In this document: piece after piece, positions 33,190-42,242 of the stretch
Position numbering within the stretch: position 1 is the stretch's first letter
Layout of the letters: every line of letters starts with the position of its first letter
Source: an uncultured Bacilli bacterium
GTDB lineage: Bacteria > Bacillota_I > Bacilli_A > RFN20 > DUOF01
Length of the DNA stretch: 64,000 bases
Direction: 5' to 3'
NCBI GenBank assembly: GCA_944363575.1
Contig: CALVUJ010000001.1
Location: 32,787 to 96,786, forward strand
The notes under the pieces: generated by a model
The model's input: only the letters and a program-made list of their open reading frames with translations
Told to the model about the DNA's origin: nothing
Database searches by the model: none
Position numbers and translations under genes: made by a program

Positions 33190-35169
33190 ATGTTTTATTT
33201 TTTTATTAGTTTAATTTTTGTTAATTTATTTTTATATTATAATAATTATTTATTTTTGGTGTTTTTATTTATTAGTTTAGTTTTTTTAGCTTTGAGAGTT
33301 TGTTTGAAAACGTATCTTGTAACGGTTGTTTTAGTATTGGTGTTTTTTTCTTTTCATTTTAATTACTATAATTATGTGAGTGATGATAACTTTATAAAAG
33401 AAGAAGTTAAAGTTATAGAAGTTAAAGAAAAGTATAGTGTTGTAGAGTTTGGAGGGATTAATTATTTATTGTATCAAGGGGATTGTGATCTTAAGGAAGG
33501 GAATAAAGTTTATGTGGAAGGTAGTTTAGTTAGAATCAAGGGAACTTATAATAATTTTTATACTTATTTAAATAAGAAGGGAATTAATTATGAGATTGAT
33601 TATGAAGTATTAGTTATTAATGATGGTCGTGTTAGTGTAAGGCAAAGTATGATGGATTTTTTACTTAAGGATAAGAAGGAGAATTCTAAGAGTTATTTAA
33701 AATTAATTTTATTTAATATAAGTGATGAGTATAATCAAGATTTTTACAATACTTTTTCTCTTTATTCTTTAACATATTTAATTGCAGTATCTGGTTTTCA
33801 TATTAGTCTTTTATTAGCTTTTTTTAAGAAAATATTTCATAATCATTTTGTTGGATATGCAATTATTAGTTTTTATTTATATTTATTAAATTTTAGTGTT
33901 TCTAGTTATCGTGCTTTTTTATATAAGCTTTTTAAAATTATTAATTATAAATTAGATTTTGAATTAAGTAAGAATGATATTCTTAGTTTAATTGGTAGTG
34001 TTTTTATTGTTATTAATCCTGGGGTTATGTTTTCTTATAGTTTTATTTTTTCTTTTTTAACAACATTTGTTTTAGAAATTTTTAATCTTTATACTAAGAG
34101 AAAAATCATTTTATCTTTTTATATTTATTTAGTTAATATTCCTCTTATATTGTTGTTCTATTACAAACTTAATTTGAGTACTTTATTCTTTTCAATTGTT
34201 TTGAGTGTTCCTATTTCTTTTTTGTATGTTTTTTCATTTATTTTTTTGTTTTTAAACAAGTTTTATTTATTGTATGAGTTAGTTATTGAGTGTTTTTGGA
34301 AGTTATTTTCTTTTTTAGACAATTTTAATTTTATTTTAGTATTTGGTAAACCTAGTGTTGTTTTTGTTATTGTTTATTATCTTTTTTTACTATTCTTTTT
34401 AATATTGAAGGAAAGAAAAAGTAAAAAGAGATATGTTTGGATGGTGCTAATTTTTTTACTATTAAACTATCAGTATTTTAAACCTATTTTGGTTGGAAGA
34501 GAGATGGTTTATTTTTTAAATGTTGGGCAGGGTGATTGTGTGGTGTTTTTGGTTCCTAATAGTAAGAGTGTTGTGTTAGTGGATACTGGTGGTAGCAAGT
34601 ATCGAGATGTAGCGAAAAGAGAGATTATACCTTTTTTAGAGAGTAAAGGGATTGATAAAATAAATAAAATTATTATTAGTCATGATGATTATGATCATAA
34701 TGGGGCTTTGGATAGTTTGAAGGAAAATATGGTTGTTGAAGAAGTAATAAATAGTTCGTTAGTGGAGAGAGTTAACATTGGTTTAAAAGTTTTCATGAAT
34801 TTGAATGTTAGTGATCGTCGGGATAATGATGGGAGTATTGTTTTATATGGGGAGTATGCAGGTTATTATTTACTTTTAATGGGAGATGTAACGAGCGAAG
34901 TAGAGAAAAGGATAGATGTTAGCAAGGTTGATGTTTTAAAGATTGGACATCATGGGTCTAAGGATTCTAGTAGTGAGGAGTTTTTGAAAAGAATGAAAGG
35001 TAAGTTTGCTGTTATTAGTGTAGGAGAAAATAATATTTATGGGCATCCACATGAAAGTGTTATAGAGAGATTAAAGAGTAGTGGATATGTAATTTTAAGG
35101 ACTGATAAGCATAATGATATAGGATTTGGGAAGATATTTAAGTTTCGTTTTATAGATTATTTTAAGTAG
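33190..35169 (+). CDS. comEC: Competence DNA channel ComEC/Rec2
   Basis: 659 residues, short for the family but with all parts: N-terminal helices and an OB-like DUF4131 segment (about 60-150), the competence membrane domain with YLIAVSGFHISLLLA and SSYRAFLYKL, and a C-terminal metallo-beta-lactamase-like domain from about 440 (YFLNVGQGDCVVFL, DTGG, SHDDYDHNGAL, GHHGSKDSS). It carries single-stranded DNA across the membrane. ATG 33190 lies two bases after the comEA stop and lacks a good site, so it is translationally coupled. Confidence 0.95.
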   Translation: MFYFFISLIFVNLFLYYNNYLFLVFLFISLVFLALRVCLKTYLVTVVLVLVFFSFHFNYYNYVSDDNFIKEEVKVIEVKEKYSVVEFGGINYLLYQGDCDLKEGNKVYVEGSLVRIKGTYNNFYTYLNKKGINYEIDYEVLVINDGRVSVRQSMMDFLLKDKKENSKSYLKLILFNISDEYNQDFYNTFSLYSLTYLIAVSGFHISLLLAFFKKIFHNHFVGYAIISFYLYLLNFSVSSYRAFLYKLFKIINYKLDFELSKNDILSLIGSVFIVINPGVMFSYSFIFSFLTTFVLEIFNLYTKRKIILSFYIYLVNIPLILLFYYKLNLSTLFFSIVLSVPISFLYVFSFIFLFLNKFYLLYELVIECFWKLFSFLDNFNFILVFGKPSVVFVIVYYLFLLFFLILKERKSKKRYVWMVLIFLLLNYQYFKPILVGREMVYFLNVGQGDCVVFLVPNSKSVVLVDTGGSKYRDVAKREIIPFLESKGIDKINKIIISHDDYDHNGALDSLKENMVVEEVINSSLVERVNIGLKVFMNLNVSDRRDNDGSIVLYGEYAGYYLLLMGDVTSEVEKRIDVSKVDVLKIGHHGSKDSSSEEFLKRMKGKFAVISVGENNIYGHPHESVIERLKSSGYVILRTDKHNDIGFGKIFKFRFIDYFK

Positions 35170-35197
35170 TGTGTTATAATCTAAGGAGGTGACGTAA

Positions 35198-36157
35198 ATG
35201 ATTTATTTAGTATTTGGTGAGCAAGAGTTAATGGTTGATAAATTAGTTAATAAGTTAGCTAAGGAGACTTTAAAAGAAATAGATGATTTTAATTTGGTAG
35301 TGTTTGATGGTTGTAAGACACCTTTATATGAGATTGTTAATGATGCAGAAACTTTGCCTTTTATGTCTGATAAGAAAGTTGTAGTAGTTAAGAATGCTTA
35401 TTTTTTAACTAATAGTAGTCCTAAATTAGATTTTGAACAATCTTTTAATGAGTTGGAGGAATATTTAGATAGGCAAAATGATAGTGTTACACTTGTTTTT
35501 AGTGTTGTTACAAATAAATTAGATGATAAGAAGGCTTTAGTTAAAAAGATTAAAGAGATTTCAAAGATTTATGCTTTAGATAATGTTAATAAAAAAGATT
35601 TACCAAGAATTGTAAAACAGATGTTTGATAAGAAAGGGTTAAGTATTACTAGTGATGGTTTAGAGGAGTTTATTAATAGGTGTAATGATGATATGTATCT
35701 TATTAGTAATGAAATAGATAAACTTAGTTGTTATAAAAATGAGTTAGATCTTAAAGATATTAAATTAATGGTTTCTAAGAAGTTAGAGGATAATGTTTTT
35801 GAGATGATTGATGGGATTTTCAATAAGAAAGAAGATGTAGCATTTAGGGTTTATAATGATTTAAGGACTAATAATTGTGAGCCAATTACTTTAATATCTT
35901 TAGTAGCAAGTCAAGTCAGGTTTTTATATCAGGTAATGGTTTTGAAGGATAATGGGTATACTGAGGGAAATATTGCTAATGAATTATCTTGTCATCCATA
36001 TCGGGTTAAATTAGCATTAGAGAAAGTGTATAGAACAAGTAAGAATGATTTGAAAATGTTATTAGAAGAACTTTCTAATTTAGATATTATGATTAAGAGT
36101 GGAGATATTGATCGATTTATAGGGTTTGAATTATTTTTGTTGAATGCTTGTAGATAA
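35198..36157 (+). CDS. holA: DNA polymerase III delta subunit
   Basis: 319 residues. The N-terminal AAA-like fold begins IYLVFGEQELMVDKLVNKL, with the family's DD-FN-V-x-FDG pattern (IDDFNLVVFDGCKT), then PFMSDKKVVVVKNAYFL; the C-terminal helical domain has the LLEELSNLDIMIKSG segment common to HolA. It opens the sliding clamp during loading. AAGGAGGTGACGTAA is a near-perfect ribosome site. Position after comEC is conserved in Bacillota. Confidence 0.93.
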   Translation: MIYLVFGEQELMVDKLVNKLAKETLKEIDDFNLVVFDGCKTPLYEIVNDAETLPFMSDKKVVVVKNAYFLTNSSPKLDFEQSFNELEEYLDRQNDSVTLVFSVVTNKLDDKKALVKKIKEISKIYALDNVNKKDLPRIVKQMFDKKGLSITSDGLEEFINRCNDDMYLISNEIDKLSCYKNELDLKDIKLMVSKKLEDNVFEMIDGIFNKKEDVAFRVYNDLRTNNCEPITLISLVASQVRFLYQVMVLKDNGYTEGNIANELSCHPYRVKLALEKVYRTSKNDLKMLLEELSNLDIMIKSGDIDRFIGFELFLLNACR

Positions 36158-36170
36158 TTTGCAAATAATA
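36142..36170 (+). promoter_or_regulatory. Possible forespore-type promoter before gpr
   Basis: GAATG (36142-36146), 17-base spacer and AATAATA (36164-36170). A closely similar layout stands before spoVAC. The start site would leave a leader of only about ten bases, which weakens the call. Confidence 0.25.
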
Positions 36171-36187
36171 AGTTTAGGTGAAATTTA

Positions 36188-37114
36188 ATGAATAAAGAAA
36201 TAGACTTATCTAGGTTTGCAATGCGTACGGATTTAGCAGATGAAATTGTTAATTCTAGTAAAAATGATGAATATAGTGTAGTTAATAAGAAATATGAGGA
36301 TGTTAGTATTAGTTATATTACTATTCATAAGGATAGTAATTCTTTTAATAAGAAAAAAGGAGATTATGTTTCTATTGAGTTTAATAATGTAGAGGATAGG
36401 AAGAATAAAGATATAGTTAAAGAAGTTTTAGTGGATAATTTAAAAGAAATGTTAAAGAAGTATTCTTTTGAGAAAGTTTTGGTAGTAGGACTTGGTAATG
36501 AGAATTTTATGGCTGATGCTTTAGGGCCGATGAGTGCGGATGAAGTTATTGTTACGAGCCATATTTTTGAGTTTGATCCAGAAAGTATTAAAGAGGGTAC
36601 TAAATGTGTTTCTTTACTAGTACCAGGAGTTATGGGGAAGACTGGTTTAGAAACGGCCGATATTGTAAAATCAGTTGTAGATTTTTATAATCCTGATATT
36701 ATTATTTTTGTCGATGCTTTAGCTTCTAGAAGTATCACTAGGGTTAATAGAGTTATTCAGTTATGCGATACGGGGATTGAACCTGGAAGTGGAGTAGGTA
36801 ACAATCGTAAGCCAATGAACGAGGAATATTTAGGTGTTCCATGTATTGCAATTGGGGTAGCAACAGTAGTGGCTTCAACGAGTATTGTTAGTGAAACGAT
36901 TGATTTTATAGAAAAAATTTATGGTGAAATACCTTTAAAAAATTCGCTTTTTAAAGATGAAAATAAGCATCAGATTATTGCAGATATCTTAGAAGAAAAG
37001 GGTTTAAATATGATTTTAACTCCTAAACAAATTGATGAAGATATGAAAAATATAGCTTATGTTATTGGTAATTCTATTAATGAAGCCTTACATGATGTAA
37101 CTTTTTTACTATAA
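36188..37114 (+). CDS. gpr: Germination protease Gpr
   Basis: 308 residues. DLSRFAMRTDLADE at the N-terminus holds the autoprocessing site (cut before the TDLA-like segment). Core motifs include LVVGLGNENFMADALGPM, LVPGVMGKTGLETADIV, FVDALASRSITRVNRVIQLCDTGIEPGSGVGNNRK and GVPCIAIGVATVV, all typical. Gpr is made in the forespore as a zymogen and destroys the small acid-soluble DNA-coating proteins at germination. AGGTGAAATTTA precedes ATG 36188. It sits downstream of holA as in Bacillus, but rpsT is absent between them. Confidence 0.95.
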   Translation: MNKEIDLSRFAMRTDLADEIVNSSKNDEYSVVNKKYEDVSISYITIHKDSNSFNKKKGDYVSIEFNNVEDRKNKDIVKEVLVDNLKEMLKKYSFEKVLVVGLGNENFMADALGPMSADEVIVTSHIFEFDPESIKEGTKCVSLLVPGVMGKTGLETADIVKSVVDFYNPDIIIFVDALASRSITRVNRVIQLCDTGIEPGSGVGNNRKPMNEEYLGVPCIAIGVATVVASTSIVSETIDFIEKIYGEIPLKNSLFKDENKHQIIADILEEKGLNMILTPKQIDEDMKNIAYVIGNSINEALHDVTFLL

Positions 37115-37122
37115 TAAGAAAG

Positions 37123-37129
37123 TTCGACA
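37123..37129 (+). promoter_or_regulatory. Spo0A-type box (reverse orientation)
   Basis: TTCGACA is the exact complement of the 0A consensus TGTCGAA and lies 55 bases ahead of the small gene at 37184. TATATT at 37151-37156 is a possible -10. One further exact match occurs inside a coding region, so chance is possible. Confidence 0.35.
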
Positions 37130-37183
37130 TATTTTTATGTAAACTTTTTGTATATTAGGCTAGGAAAATAAAGGAGAAAAGTT

Positions 37184-37477
37184 ATGGGAAGGATACTGCT
37201 TGAAGGTGGAATTGTTATTTTGCTTGTATTGCTTGGTATTTCTATTTTTATTCCTAGTAGTAATGGTAGTGTAGAGAATGTGATTGTGGAGTTTGAAGGT
37301 GCAGTAGAGAGTGGAGAGATTGTTAGTGATGGGGTTATTGATAATGTTGAAGTAAGTGAAGAAAGTAACTCTAATTTTATTTCTAAAGTTAATTGTAAGA
37401 TTGCTAATGCACTTGTTAATGGTTTAAATAGTATGTTTGAAATTGGAATTCGGTTTTTAAGGAAAGTTATTAATTGA
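37184..37477 (+). CDS. Small membrane-anchored protein, unknown
   Basis: 97 residues, not recognised. Residues 4-24 form a membrane helix (LLEGGIVILLVLLGISIFI), followed by an acidic Val/Ser/Glu-rich segment (VENVIVEFEGAVESGEIVSDG) and an amphipathic C-terminal helix (CKIANALVNGLNSMFEIGIRFL). It stands between gpr and fmt, where Bacillus carries spoIIP, and a 0A-type box lies upstream, so a sporulation link is plausible but not shown. AAAGGAGAAAAGTT is a strong ribosome site. Confidence 0.65.
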   Translation: MGRILLEGGIVILLVLLGISIFIPSSNGSVENVIVEFEGAVESGEIVSDGVIDNVEVSEESNSNFISKVNCKIANALVNGLNSMFEIGIRFLRKVIN

Positions 37478-37530
37478 TAAATATTTTATGATGAGTTTTA
37501 TTTTGTTATAATAAATAATGGTGATAAGGC

Positions 37531-38472
37531 GTGGATAAGAAAGATATTAAAATTGTTTATATGGGAACCACTGAGTTTTCAGGTGGTGTTTTGCAGGCTT
37601 TGTTAAATGATGGGTGGAATGTTGTAGGGCTTGTTTGTCAAAGTGATAAGGAAGTAGGAAGAAAAAAAATTTTAGAGAGCCCTTTTACGAAGAAGATTGC
37701 TTTAGCTAATGATATTGATGTCTTTCAACCTGAAAATATAAGAAAAGATTATGATTGGATTAAAGAAAAAAATCCAGATTTAATAATAACGTGTGCATAT
37801 GGACAACTTGTTCCAGAAGAAGTTTTAAAAATACCTTTTTTAAAGTGCATAAATGTGCATGGTTCATTGCTTCCTAAGTTAAGGGGGGCCGCTCCTATTC
37901 AGTATGCTATTTTACAAGATTATAAGGTAACGGGAGTTACAATCATGGAAATGGTTAAGAAGATGGATGCAGGGCAGATGTTTGCTAGTAAGGAAATTCT
38001 TATTGATAATAAGGATACTGGCGATAGTTTATTTAAGAAGATGGAGAAAGTAGCAAGTGATTTGTTAATAGAAACATTGCCTTCTTATATTAAAGGAGAA
38101 ATTGTAGGAGTAGAGCAAAATGAAGAAGAAGTTACTTTTGCACCTTCCATTAAAAGAGAAGAAGAAATTATTGATTGGAAAGATAATAAGAGAAATATAT
38201 ATAATAAAATAAGGGCTTTTAATTCAGTTCCAGGGGCATATAGTGTACTTGATGGGGTAAGTATGAAGATCTACGATAGTGATGAAGTTAGTAAAAAATA
38301 TGAGGGTAAATGTGGTGAGATTGTTGAAGTATTAAAAGATTGTTTTATTGTGAAAGTTAGTGATGGTGGGATTGCTATTAAGGAGTTACAAGTAGCAGGT
38401 AAAAAGAGAATGCTAGCTAGAGATTTTTTAAACGGCAATAAAGATTTAAAAGGTAGGTTTTTTTATGCGTAA
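37531..38472 (+). CDS. fmt: Methionyl-tRNA formyltransferase
   Basis: 313 residues. The N-terminal formyltransferase domain has VYMGTTEFSGGVLQAL, the catalytic region NVHGSLLPKLRGAAPIQYAIL (Asn, His), and VTIMEMVKKMDAGQM; the C-terminal OB domain (about 205-313) binds tRNA. It formylates initiator Met-tRNA. Start GTG 37531 has AATGGTGATAAGGC. It overlaps tsaC by 8 bases; priA and def, frequent neighbours, are not here. Confidence 0.96.
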   Translation: MDKKDIKIVYMGTTEFSGGVLQALLNDGWNVVGLVCQSDKEVGRKKILESPFTKKIALANDIDVFQPENIRKDYDWIKEKNPDLIITCAYGQLVPEEVLKIPFLKCINVHGSLLPKLRGAAPIQYAILQDYKVTGVTIMEMVKKMDAGQMFASKEILIDNKDTGDSLFKKMEKVASDLLIETLPSYIKGEIVGVEQNEEEVTFAPSIKREEEIIDWKDNKRNIYNKIRAFNSVPGAYSVLDGVSMKIYDSDEVSKKYEGKCGEIVEVLKDCFIVKVSDGGIAIKELQVAGKKRMLARDFLNGNKDLKGRFFYA

Positions 38473-39055
38473 GGAAGATTACAATAATAAGATTATTGAG
38501 GAAGCTGTGAGTGTTTTAAAAGATGATGGGATTATATTGGTGCCTACGGATACGGTATATGGGTTAGCTGTTTCTAGTGGAAGTGTAAGGGCGCAAGAGA
38601 AAATATATGAAATTAAGAAAAGAAATTTAGATAAGAAGTTGCCTTTAGTAGTGGATACATATGAAAGATTATTAGATATTTGTGAAATTGATAAGGTTAC
38701 TTTAAAAAGATTACAAAGGTATTTTCCTGGACCCGTTACATTAGTTTTAAAGAGAAAGGGAAGTGAAGATACAATAGCAATTAGAATGATTAATAATGAG
38801 ATAATTAATAGAATTATTGCTAAGTTAGATAAACCTCTTATGCTTACAAGTGCGAATATATCAGGGGATAAAATTAGTAATGATATAATGCAGATTATAG
38901 ATGAGTTTGATGGGAAGATTGATATGGTTATAATAGGGAGTAAAGTTGGTAAAGTTAGTTCAACAATCGTTAAAATAATTGATAATAAAATCGAGCTTAT
39001 TAGGGAAGGTGTTGTGTCTTTTAAAGAAATTGAAAAGGTCTTTGTAGGTGATTAG
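38465..39055 (+). CDS. tsaC: L-threonylcarbamoyladenylate synthase (Sua5/YrdC family)
   Basis: 196 residues, YrdC domain only, no Sua5 C-terminal extension. Motifs: LVPTDTVYGLAVSSG, KKRNLDKKLPLVV (family K-R-x(3)-K-P-L), FPGPVTLVLKRK and LTSANISG. It makes threonylcarbamoyl-AMP for the t6A37 modification of tRNAs that read ANN codons. The ATG overlaps fmt's 3' end, with AAAAGGTAGG upstream. Confidence 0.93.
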   Translation: MRKEDYNNKIIEEAVSVLKDDGIILVPTDTVYGLAVSSGSVRAQEKIYEIKKRNLDKKLPLVVDTYERLLDICEIDKVTLKRLQRYFPGPVTLVLKRKGSEDTIAIRMINNEIINRIIAKLDKPLMLTSANISGDKISNDIMQIIDEFDGKIDMVIIGSKVGKVSSTIVKIIDNKIELIREGVVSFKEIEKVFVGD

Positions 39056-39057
39056 TT

Positions 39058-41076
39058 ATGGTTGATATTGATGAGAAGAAACATGCTAGGTATGTGATTG
39101 CAGTTATTGAAAGAAGAATAAATGAGAATAAAGAGATAAGTTATGAGAAGGAGAAAGAGATTCAAGAGGCTATTGATACTTTTCGTAAGGAGAATCCATC
39201 GATATTTATTGAAAATGAAGCAGATAAACTTGATATGATGTTGGGTGTTAATAATGCTAGAGCTATTAGTAATTTAGTTAATCGTCAATTGAATAGATAT
39301 ATTTTAATGAAGGATAAGCCATATTTTGGGAGAATTGATTTTGAAAATGAATGGGGAGACAATGCTTATTATTTTGGTATTGAAACAATTATGGAAAATA
39401 ATGAGATTGTTATTAATGATTGGAGAAGTCCAATTGCCAATTTATATTATGAAGATGTAATGGGTAAGGCTAGTTATGATTCTCCTTCGGGTAAGATTGA
39501 AGGGAATATTACTTTAAAAAGACAGTATAAGTTTGAAAATGGTGAACTAAAAAAGTATGTAGAAATGGGAATGAATGTTAGTGATGAATTACTAATTGAT
39601 GTGTTAGAGAAGAATGATGATTCAGTAATGAAAAACATTGTTACAACTATCCAAAAAGAGCAAAATAGGGCAATTAGATATAAAGAGAATAATGATGTGT
39701 TAGTGCTTGGGGTTGCAGGTAGTGGGAAGACTTCTATTGCTTTACATCGTATCGCTTATTTAGTTTATAAAGATTCTTTAAAATATGACGTAAACAAGAT
39801 TTGTTTTATTACTCCAAATGAACTTTTTTATAATTATATTAAAGGGGTTTTACCGGAGCTTGGGGAAGATAACGTTGTTACTTTAACTTTAAATGATATT
39901 GCCAAAACAATTTTAAAGTCAGAGTTATATAAAAAGAAATGGAGAATAGAAAATAAGCTAGATTATTTAGAGAAGATTATATCCAGGAAAAAAGAAATGG
40001 ATTTTGATAAATATTATGAGAAGTTAAATGTTTTTTTGGATAATAAGATGAAGGAACTTTTTAGTGATAAGTTAGGGTTAAAGATAGGTAATCTTGTTTT
40101 TAAAAGTGAGTTATTTAAGGAGTTATATTTTGATAAGTTTAGCAAGAGGACATATAGTGAGAGAAAGAAATTTATTTTTGAGTATTTAAAAGATAAGGTT
40201 AGTAATGAGAAGAAAGTTAATAAAAATGTACTTGTTGTTATGAATACTTTTTTAGATAAATTATTGCCTGAAGTTAATTATTTTGAAATATATGAAGAGT
40301 TTTTAAAGAGTGTTAGTTATGAAGGGGAAGTTGTTCATCGTGGGGTTATTGGTTATGAGCATAGTTTTCTTTTATGTTATATTAAAATCTTTTTTAAGAA
40401 GTGTAATTTGTTTAGTAAATATAATCATTTATTAGTAGATGAATATCAAGATTTGAATATTTTTGAGAGGGTTGTTGTAGATACGGTTTTTGGGTGTAAT
40501 AAGACTTTAGTAGGTGATTTTAATCAAAAATTATTTTTACAAGAGTACAAAGATATTTATGATAGGTATTCAATTGTAGAGTTAAATAATGCATATCGTT
40601 CTACGAAACAGATTTTTGATTTTTTGCAAACAATTGTTAGTAATAAGGGTGTTAATAGTGTTAATAGAGAGGGTAAAGAAATAGAGTTTAATTTGTTTAG
40701 TAAGGAAGAAGAAGAGATAAATTATTTAAAAGAGATTATTAAAAATTATGGTGGTAAGAGTCTTGTTATTGTTTGTAAGAGTAAAAAGATGGCTAGTAAA
40801 TTACATTTAATATTAAAGAAAGAGTTTAATGTTCATTTGTTAAATCCTAAGAGTAAGAGTGTCATTAGAGGTTGTGTCATTGGTTGGATTAGTGTTGTTA
40901 AGGGTTTAGAGTTTGATAAGGTTGTTGTTTATGAAGCTAATAGTAAGAATTATAGTTTAGATATAGATAGGAATTATTTTTATGTTGCTTGTAGTAGGGC
41001 TATTAATGAGTTAGTTGTTTTGAGTAGTGGTGATTTTACAAGGTTTGTTGGAGAAAAATATGAAAAAAATTCTTAA
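39058..41076 (+). CDS. helD: HelD-like superfamily 1 helicase / RNA polymerase recycling factor
   Basis: 672 residues. The N-terminal helical arm region (about 1-70) and KDKPYFGRIDFENEW are typical of HelD. Walker A is GVAGSGKTSIAL, Walker B LLVDEYQDLN, and later UvrD-like motifs are LVGDFNQ, NAYRST and FYVACSRA. HelD binds RNA polymerase and uses ATP to free it from DNA. It is shorter than Bacillus HelD (774), mostly in the middle. The stop overlaps the next gene by 17 bases. Confidence 0.85.
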   Translation: MVDIDEKKHARYVIAVIERRINENKEISYEKEKEIQEAIDTFRKENPSIFIENEADKLDMMLGVNNARAISNLVNRQLNRYILMKDKPYFGRIDFENEWGDNAYYFGIETIMENNEIVINDWRSPIANLYYEDVMGKASYDSPSGKIEGNITLKRQYKFENGELKKYVEMGMNVSDELLIDVLEKNDDSVMKNIVTTIQKEQNRAIRYKENNDVLVLGVAGSGKTSIALHRIAYLVYKDSLKYDVNKICFITPNELFYNYIKGVLPELGEDNVVTLTLNDIAKTILKSELYKKKWRIENKLDYLEKIISRKKEMDFDKYYEKLNVFLDNKMKELFSDKLGLKIGNLVFKSELFKELYFDKFSKRTYSERKKFIFEYLKDKVSNEKKVNKNVLVVMNTFLDKLLPEVNYFEIYEEFLKSVSYEGEVVHRGVIGYEHSFLLCYIKIFFKKCNLFSKYNHLLVDEYQDLNIFERVVVDTVFGCNKTLVGDFNQKLFLQEYKDIYDRYSIVELNNAYRSTKQIFDFLQTIVSNKGVNSVNREGKEIEFNLFSKEEEEINYLKEIIKNYGGKSLVIVCKSKKMASKLHLILKKEFNVHLLNPKSKSVIRGCVIGWISVVKGLEFDKVVVYEANSKNYSLDIDRNYFYVACSRAINELVVLSSGDFTRFVGEKYEKNS

Positions 41077-41731
41077 TAGTAATAGTTTGAAAATGATAGC
41101 TATTATATCAATGGTTATTGATCATGTGGCTTTGAAGTTTGTGAGTAATGTATATTGGTACTTTTTGTTGCGTTTTATAGGAAGAATAGCAGCACCTGTT
41201 ATGTTTTATAGTTTAGCTAAGGGGTATTGTTATACTAAAAATAGGGTTAAGTATGGTGGAAGATTGTTAGCATTTGCTATTATTTCACAAATTCCATATT
41301 CATTATTTATAGAAAATACAATATTTATGTATGATAATTACAATGTTTTATTTACTTTATTTTTGAGTTTTTTATCTTTGTGTATTTTGAATAGTGTGAA
41401 TAATAAAATATGGAAAGTGCTTTTGGTTGTGTTATGTTTTGGATTGACTTATTTTTGTGATTATAAGTTTATAGGTATGATAATAGTATGGGTTTGTTAC
41501 TATTTTAAAGATAGTAAGTGGTTGTATGTTAGTTATAGTTTAAGTTGGTTTTTATTTATGGTTGGTAGTTTTCTTTTAGAAAAGGATATATTAGTTTTTT
41601 TGATTAGTATGGGTGTTTTTTTAGTTCTTCCTTTATTTTATTTAGATAATGGTAAGAAAGGTAAATATAATTTGAAATATTTGTTTTATGTATTTTATCC
41701 TTTGCATTTATTAGGGTTATATTTTATGTAA
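41060..41731 (+). CDS. TraX-family membrane protein
   Basis: 223 residues with about seven membrane helices. LKMIAIISMVIDHVALKF near the N-terminus and LRFIGRIAAPVMFYSLAKGYCYT match the TraX family (acyltransferase-like, first named in F-pilin acetylation); YFLYPxH-type ending HLLGLYFM. Chromosomal Bacillota copies have no conjugation context and their substrate is unknown. ATG 41060 has TTGGAG upstream; an earlier in-frame start lies inside helD. Confidence 0.85.
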   Translation: MKKILNSNSLKMIAIISMVIDHVALKFVSNVYWYFLLRFIGRIAAPVMFYSLAKGYCYTKNRVKYGGRLLAFAIISQIPYSLFIENTIFMYDNYNVLFTLFLSFLSLCILNSVNNKIWKVLLVVLCFGLTYFCDYKFIGMIIVWVCYYFKDSKWLYVSYSLSWFLFMVGSFLLEKDILVFLISMGVFLVLPLFYLDNGKKGKYNLKYLFYVFYPLHLLGLYFM

Positions 41732-41737
41732 TAAATA

Positions 41738-41766
41738 GTATTGATTTTCTATTCTTACAAATAATA
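41738..41766 (+). promoter_or_regulatory. Possible forespore-type promoter before spoVAC
   Basis: GTATT (41738-41742), 17-base spacer, AATAATA (41760-41766), similar to GhATR/CATnnTA sigma-G elements. The leader would be short. The same layout occurs before gpr. Confidence 0.3.
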
Positions 41767-41786
41767 ATTAAGAATGGAGAATGTTT

Positions 41787-42242
41787 ATGAATAATAAGCA
41801 AAGATTTAAGGATATTGTTAAGAAAACAGAAGATAAAAAAGATAAGTTAGGTAGAGCTTTGATGGCTTTTATTAGTGGTGGATTAGTGGCTATTATTGGG
41901 CAAGCAGTCTATGATTTTTTTCATTTAGCATTAGATATTAACGAGAGTGATTCGATATCTTTAATGCTTGTTTTTATTATTTTTGTAACTACTCTTTTAA
42001 CGGGGTTAGGCTTGTTTGATAAGTTGGCACAGAAAATGGGGGCAGGTTCGTTTATTCCTATATCAGGGTTTGCTAATGCTTTAACTTCTAGTGCATTAGA
42101 GAGTAAGAGCGAGGGGTTAATTTATGGAATAGGTTCAAATATGTTTAAGTTAGCGGGTAGTGTAATTACTTATGGTATTGTAAGTGCCTATATTTTAGGG
42201 ATAATTAGGTATTTTGCCTTATTGATTGGTGGTGCATTATAG
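41787..42242 (+). CDS. spoVAC: Stage V sporulation protein AC
   Basis: 151 residues, about four membrane helices. Family motifs AFISGGLVAIIGQAVYDFF, FDKLAQKMGAGSFIPISGFANALTSSALE and GIGSNMFKLAGSVI are present. SpoVAC is a mechanosensitive channel part of the SpoVA machine that imports dipicolinic acid into the forespore and releases it at germination. AATGGAGAATG fits ATG 41787. The stop and the spoVAD GTG overlap. Confidence 0.95.
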   Translation: MNNKQRFKDIVKKTEDKKDKLGRALMAFISGGLVAIIGQAVYDFFHLALDINESDSISLMLVFIIFVTTLLTGLGLFDKLAQKMGAGSFIPISGFANALTSSALESKSEGLIYGIGSNMFKLAGSVITYGIVSAYILGIIRYFALLIGGAL

